Source: Pseudorhodobacter antarcticus (GTDB lineage: Bacteria; Pseudomonadota; Alphaproteobacteria; Rhodobacterales; Rhodobacteraceae). From it: a stretch of 26,916 nucleotides of DNA. Each line of letters begins with the position of its first letter. Within the stretch, counting starts at the first letter, position 1. The notes under the pieces are model-generated. The model saw only the letters and a program-made list of their open reading frames with translations, had not been told where the DNA came from and did no database searches. The DNA lies in the NCBI GenBank assembly GCA_945860375.1, contig CAMAQR010000045.1:1-26916 (forward strand), written 5' to 3'. A program made the translations under genes and the position numbers. Shown in pieces: positions 24,760 to 26,916 of the stretch.

Positions 24760-25443
24760 ATGAAGCACGGCGACGACCGGGTGACCTTGTCGCGGAACGA
24801 GACGGAAAGCTTGTGCATGAAGGCCGCTCGTGGTGCAGGCTTCAGTTGGGGAATGGCCGAGGAAGTGGGTTTTGCCACAGGTTGGCTGGCCGCACAGGGG
24901 ATTGATGGAACCGCAGCACTTCTGGAGATGTTGACCCGAAAACTGGCACGACCGGCAATCATCGGGAGGCCGATATCCGTGCCGGGGCATTGGCAAACCT
25001 TCGACGACAGTCCCCTGTGCCCAATCCAGCTTGGCGTTGCCCTGATCGACCGCGCAGCGATTGAGGACGGTCCGTTCAGCCAAGTAACGCTGCTCGATCC
25101 GGTGGAGACACCGCTTTTGCTGCTGCCGTTTCTGGTTCGCGCGGCCCAGATCAGTCAAAGATCGTTGACGCTTGACTGGCAAGGGGGCCGTCTGGCCATC
25201 ACGCCGGACGGTACTTTCAATAGGCAGGCAGCAGTCGCCTGGATCGATCCAAATGTGCTGGCGATGAAGATCACAACGGCATCGAACGTCAGCGTGGAGC
25301 CATTGTCGACCGACCCGGCCCACCTTCCGTCCATTCTGGCGTCAACCATGAACGGGCTTGGCGCCCTTGCCCTTAGAACGACGGTTCCCGCAACGAATGC
25401 CTCTCGAAGCGGTGCCGGAAGCGCCACAGCCGACAATGACTGA
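24760..25443 (+). CDS. DUF3726 domain protein
   Basis: This protein of about 227 residues begins MKHGDDRVTLSRNETESLCMKAARGAGFSWGMAEEVGFATGWLAAQGIDG, the N-terminal helical region typical of DUF3726, followed by a beta-rich region with LLDPVETPLLLLPFLVRAAQ and SLTLDWQGGRLAITPDG. No catalytic motif is known to me. The ATG at 24760 is chosen; a TTG at 24751 overlapping the preceding stop (TTGA) is an alternative. It is located 6 bases after the 559-residue gene and overlaps or abuts the RidA gene. The family has no described function; the constant context with Ldh-family dehydrogenase and RidA suggests a small partner or accessory protein in the same pathway. Confidence 0.75.
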   Translation: MKHGDDRVTLSRNETESLCMKAARGAGFSWGMAEEVGFATGWLAAQGIDGTAALLEMLTRKLARPAIIGRPISVPGHWQTFDDSPLCPIQLGVALIDRAAIEDGPFSQVTLLDPVETPLLLLPFLVRAAQISQRSLTLDWQGGRLAITPDGTFNRQAAVAWIDPNVLAMKITTASNVSVEPLSTDPAHLPSILASTMNGLGALALRTTVPATNASRSGAGSATADND

Positions 25444-25459
25444 CCCCAAAGGGCAGCAA

Positions 25460-25840
25460 ATGACCCTACTGCGTCCGAATCGCAGGCCGCGCAAAAGCGA
25501 AGCTGTGACCGCAGGCGAAACGGTGTATCTTGCCGGGCAGATTCCGCACAGCCTCACCGCTGATATCACCATACAGACCCGCGAAGGTTTGGCGGAGATC
25601 GATGCAGTGTTGGCCCAACTGGGAGGCGGTAAATCCGATCTGGTATCGGTTCAGGTCTGGCTTAGTGACATGGCAGTTTTTTCCGGGATGAACTCAGTTT
25701 GGGATGGTTGGGTTGACACCACCAACCCGCCTGCACGGGCGACCTGCGGCGTCGACCTGGCGAGGCCAGAAATGCGCGTTGAGATGATAGCAATTGCCCG
25801 TCTGATCGGCGCTGTTGAAAGCCACCCGTCCGAGAGGTGA
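25460..25840 (+). CDS. RidA/YjgF family protein
   Basis: The 126-residue protein has RidA-type segments: RKSEAVTAGETVYLAGQIPHS, TREGLAEIDAVLAQLGGGKSDLVSVQVWLSDMAVFSGMN, WDGWVDTTNPPARATCGVDLARPEMRVEMIAIA, including the conserved PPARAT segment with the Arg that binds carboxylates in active members. RidA enzymes hydrolyse enamine/imine intermediates to ketones and ammonia, forming trimers. AAAGGG lies 6 bases before the ATG at 25460; an ATG at 25436 overlapping the DUF3726 stop is also in frame. It is the last gene of the operon; the downstream region has only a T-run in ttccctttttta. The Glu usually seen after the Arg (EMIAIA) is present, so imine deaminase activity is plausible. Confidence 0.85.
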   Translation: MTLLRPNRRPRKSEAVTAGETVYLAGQIPHSLTADITIQTREGLAEIDAVLAQLGGGKSDLVSVQVWLSDMAVFSGMNSVWDGWVDTTNPPARATCGVDLARPEMRVEMIAIARLIGAVESHPSER

Positions 25841-26197
25841 ATTCCCTTTTTTAGACCCATGAGTTGGTAGCAGATGCATGGCCCGAAATATTGCGGGGCT
25901 CCAATTGCCCGCACCTGTGCAGACGCGGTTTGAAGCCGATGCAATTCACGACCTCCGCGACGCAAACAAAAATCGCAACTCGCCGTTCTGGGTGGGTGAT
26001 CCATGAAACCCGTCCCTCACAGCCTTCGATACGATGATTTATGTCGAAAACACTGTGGTCATGACAGCGCAATTCGCAGGTTGCTTGGAAGATGCGGGTT
26101 ATAGATGGACCACGTTCTTTGCCATGCCATGTCTGACTAGGTGTTTGATGCCACGGTTTGATGGTGCGATCTTTTCTCAGGAATGGAAGGAAGCAAC
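25841..26197. other. Region between the operon and the IS481 relic
   Basis: No convincing gene is visible in these 357 bases. A 42-residue frame at 25878-26006 has no ribosome binding site. A T-run right after the RidA stop (ttccctttttta) with the weak CACC/GGTG pairing before it could act as a poor terminator. The last 65 bases or so (from about tgtctgactagg at 26130) probably are the non-coding left end of the IS481 element, ending with the GAAGGA ribosome binding site. Confidence 0.45.
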
Positions 26198-26780
26198 ATG
26201 GGAAAAATTCGTCACGGAAGCGCCACGATCGAGCCAGCGAGGCGCCACCGGTTCGAGCCCGCTGGCGAGGGCACGCCGTCAGAGCCGCAATACAGCGATC
26301 CATTGCCCGACAGGGCATTGCTACGCAATGTCCCGAGAGGGGCAAGCTTTGCTCGCGCAGTTGAGCCGGGATCTGGGTATCAACCCCAAGACGGTTGCGA
26401 AGTGGCGGAAGCGGACGACGGTCGAGGATATGAAGACTGGGCCGTCGGAACCGCGCTCAACTGTTTTGAGCGCGGCGGAGGAAGCTGCGGTCGTCGCGTT
26501 CCGGCGCCACACGCTTTTGCCGCTGGGCGACTGCCTCTGCGCAGTGCAGGCTTCGATCCCGCACCTGACAGGCTCGGCGCTGCATCGCTGTCTGCACGAG
26601 AGGGGACATTGCCGAGGTGCAAACCGCCGAGGGGAAGCTGTATCTTTTCGTTGGTATCGACCGGACGGCCAAGTTCGCGGTCACCCAACTCATTGAAACG
26701 GCTGCTAAAAAGACTGCTTGGGGGTTTCTGCGGCATCTGCTCGAAGCCCTGCCCTACCGGGTCCGCGCCATTCTCACCGA
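26198..26780 (+). pseudogene. IS481-family transposase, broken by several frameshifts and interrupted
   Basis: Several frames together cover a standard IS481 transposase: MGKIRHGSAT from the ATG at 26198 (ribosome binding site GAAGGA), then in another frame HAVRAAIQRS near 26272-26301, then LLAQLSRDLGINPKTVAKWRKRTTVEDMKTG and EEAAVVAFRRHTLLPLGDCLCAVQASIPHLTGSALHRCLHERG in a third (about 26345-26610), then EGKLYLFVGIDRTAKFAVTQLIET and LRHLLEALPYRVRAILTD in a fourth stretch. The HTH and beginning of the DDE domain are seen, but the first catalytic Asp region (HIDI) is missing, and the sequence is cut after ILTD at about 26778, where the IS110 element begins. A hairpin-like insertion lies at 26233-26266. 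It is dead. Confidence 0.75.
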
Positions 26781-26809
26781 TCGAGCCATTGGAACGCCAT
26801 TGATGGTGT

Positions 26810-26883
26810 GGATGGCTCCTGCTCCCGGCGTCGCGATGCGCCATAGTGGGGTTTTCAATTGAGCCCAAGCCAAGGAGCCATCC
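26810..26883 (+). promoter_or_regulatory. Inverted repeat that would sequester the ribosome binding site of the IS110 transposase
   Basis: GGATGGCTCC (26810-26819) is the exact reverse complement of GGAGCCATCC (26874-26883). The second arm contains the GGAG ribosome binding site and ends directly at the ATG at 26884. In a transcript starting upstream of the first arm the ribosome binding site would be paired, which lowers translation from read-through RNA; such protection is known for IS10 and IS50. A role as a structural part of a bridge RNA is also possible. Confidence 0.55.
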
Positions 26884-26916
26884 ATGCAAGAGATTACCAC
26901 AATCGGCATCGACCTT
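26884..26916 (+). CDS. IS110-family transposase, N-terminus (partial)
   Basis: The open frame starts with MQEITTIGIDL and runs out of the window. The pattern M-x-x-(I/V)-T-T-(I/V)-G-(I/L)-D-L is the usual beginning of IS110-family DEDD transposases, where the Asp is the first residue of the catalytic tetrad. The ribosome binding site is AAGGAG directly upstream. Whether the gene is complete cannot be judged from 11 residues. Confidence 0.65.
   Translation, partial: MQEITTIGIDL

Larger units (their letters stand above)
26781..26916 (+). mobile_element. IS110-family element, left end (continues beyond window)
   Basis: The IS481 coding sequence breaks at about 26780 and about 100 bases later a new transposase begins at 26884. 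The non-coding lead contains a perfect 10-bp inverted repeat in front of the start codon. The exact left boundary is inferred from the loss of the IS481 pattern; no flanking duplication can be seen, as expected for IS110 elements. Confidence 0.6.

Noticed and set aside
26233..26266. T-loop-like GGTTCGAGCCC suggesting a tRNA 3' part
   Set aside because: No acceptor, D or anticodon arms are found around it; it lies inside the disrupted IS481 gene and the flanking GCCAGCG/CGCTGGC arms form a simple hairpin.

Overview
The window looks like an IS-rich accessory segment from a GC-rich alphaproteobacterium, most likely Rhodobacterales (Paracoccaceae/Roseobacter type). This rests on the families present (GlsB/YeaQ and YidB stress proteins, tandem universal stress protein under an FNR-type box, paired CNNM/CBS proteins, ProXWV-type transporter, DUF3726), on the codon and base composition, and on the mix of IS3, IS481 and IS110 relics. 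No rRNA, tRNA or CRISPR array was seen.

Layout. 1-146: right end of an IS3-family element. 289-2373: a lipoprotein PQQ-type sugar dehydrogenase, a doubtful small ORF, and a decayed C-terminal piece of a large-subunit catalase ending in a good terminator. 2586-5709 (minus strand): a compact cluster with a ribbon-helix-helix regulator, a PHB-depolymerase-type esterase, a GlsB-like membrane protein, a YidB-like protein and a pyridoxamine-oxidase-fold protein; a dyad sits in front of the regulator. 5710-6599: debris ending in an IS3 relic. 6638-7417: a BudC-type acetoin/butanediol SDR. 8020-9966: a rare-looking fusion of a DUF3494 ice-binding domain to an autotransporter beta-barrel. 9967-10707: a truncated minus-strand gene and an excisionase-like HTH protein. 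10762-14488: an FNR box, a universal stress protein, and two translationally coupled CNNM/CBS-domain transporters, the first with a one-base frameshift. 14628-15321: two truncated genes meeting head to head (DUF2076-like and S24 peptidase).

The most interesting unit is 15514-25840. A LysR-type regulator is divergent from nine same-strand, tightly packed genes: Ldh-family dehydrogenase, ProX/ProW/ProV-type quaternary-amine ABC importer, an aldehyde dehydrogenase resembling alpha-ketoglutarate-semialdehyde dehydrogenases, an M19 'dipeptidase' that lacks several canonical metal ligands, a 559-residue protein of no recognised family, a DUF3726 protein and a RidA-family protein. Four junctions overlap or nearly touch. 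A 51-bp element with a TTCA-N7-TGAA core is present twice, in front of the dehydrogenase and in front of the transporter, which suggests one regulator drives both. My inference is an uptake and catabolic pathway for a betaine-like or N-methylated cyclic amino acid passing through imine/enamine and semialdehyde intermediates. The substrate is not known from the sequence.

25841-26916: an IS481 transposase broken by several frameshifts, interrupted by the start of an IS110-family element whose ribosome binding site lies in a perfect 10-bp inverted repeat. The window ends inside that transposase.
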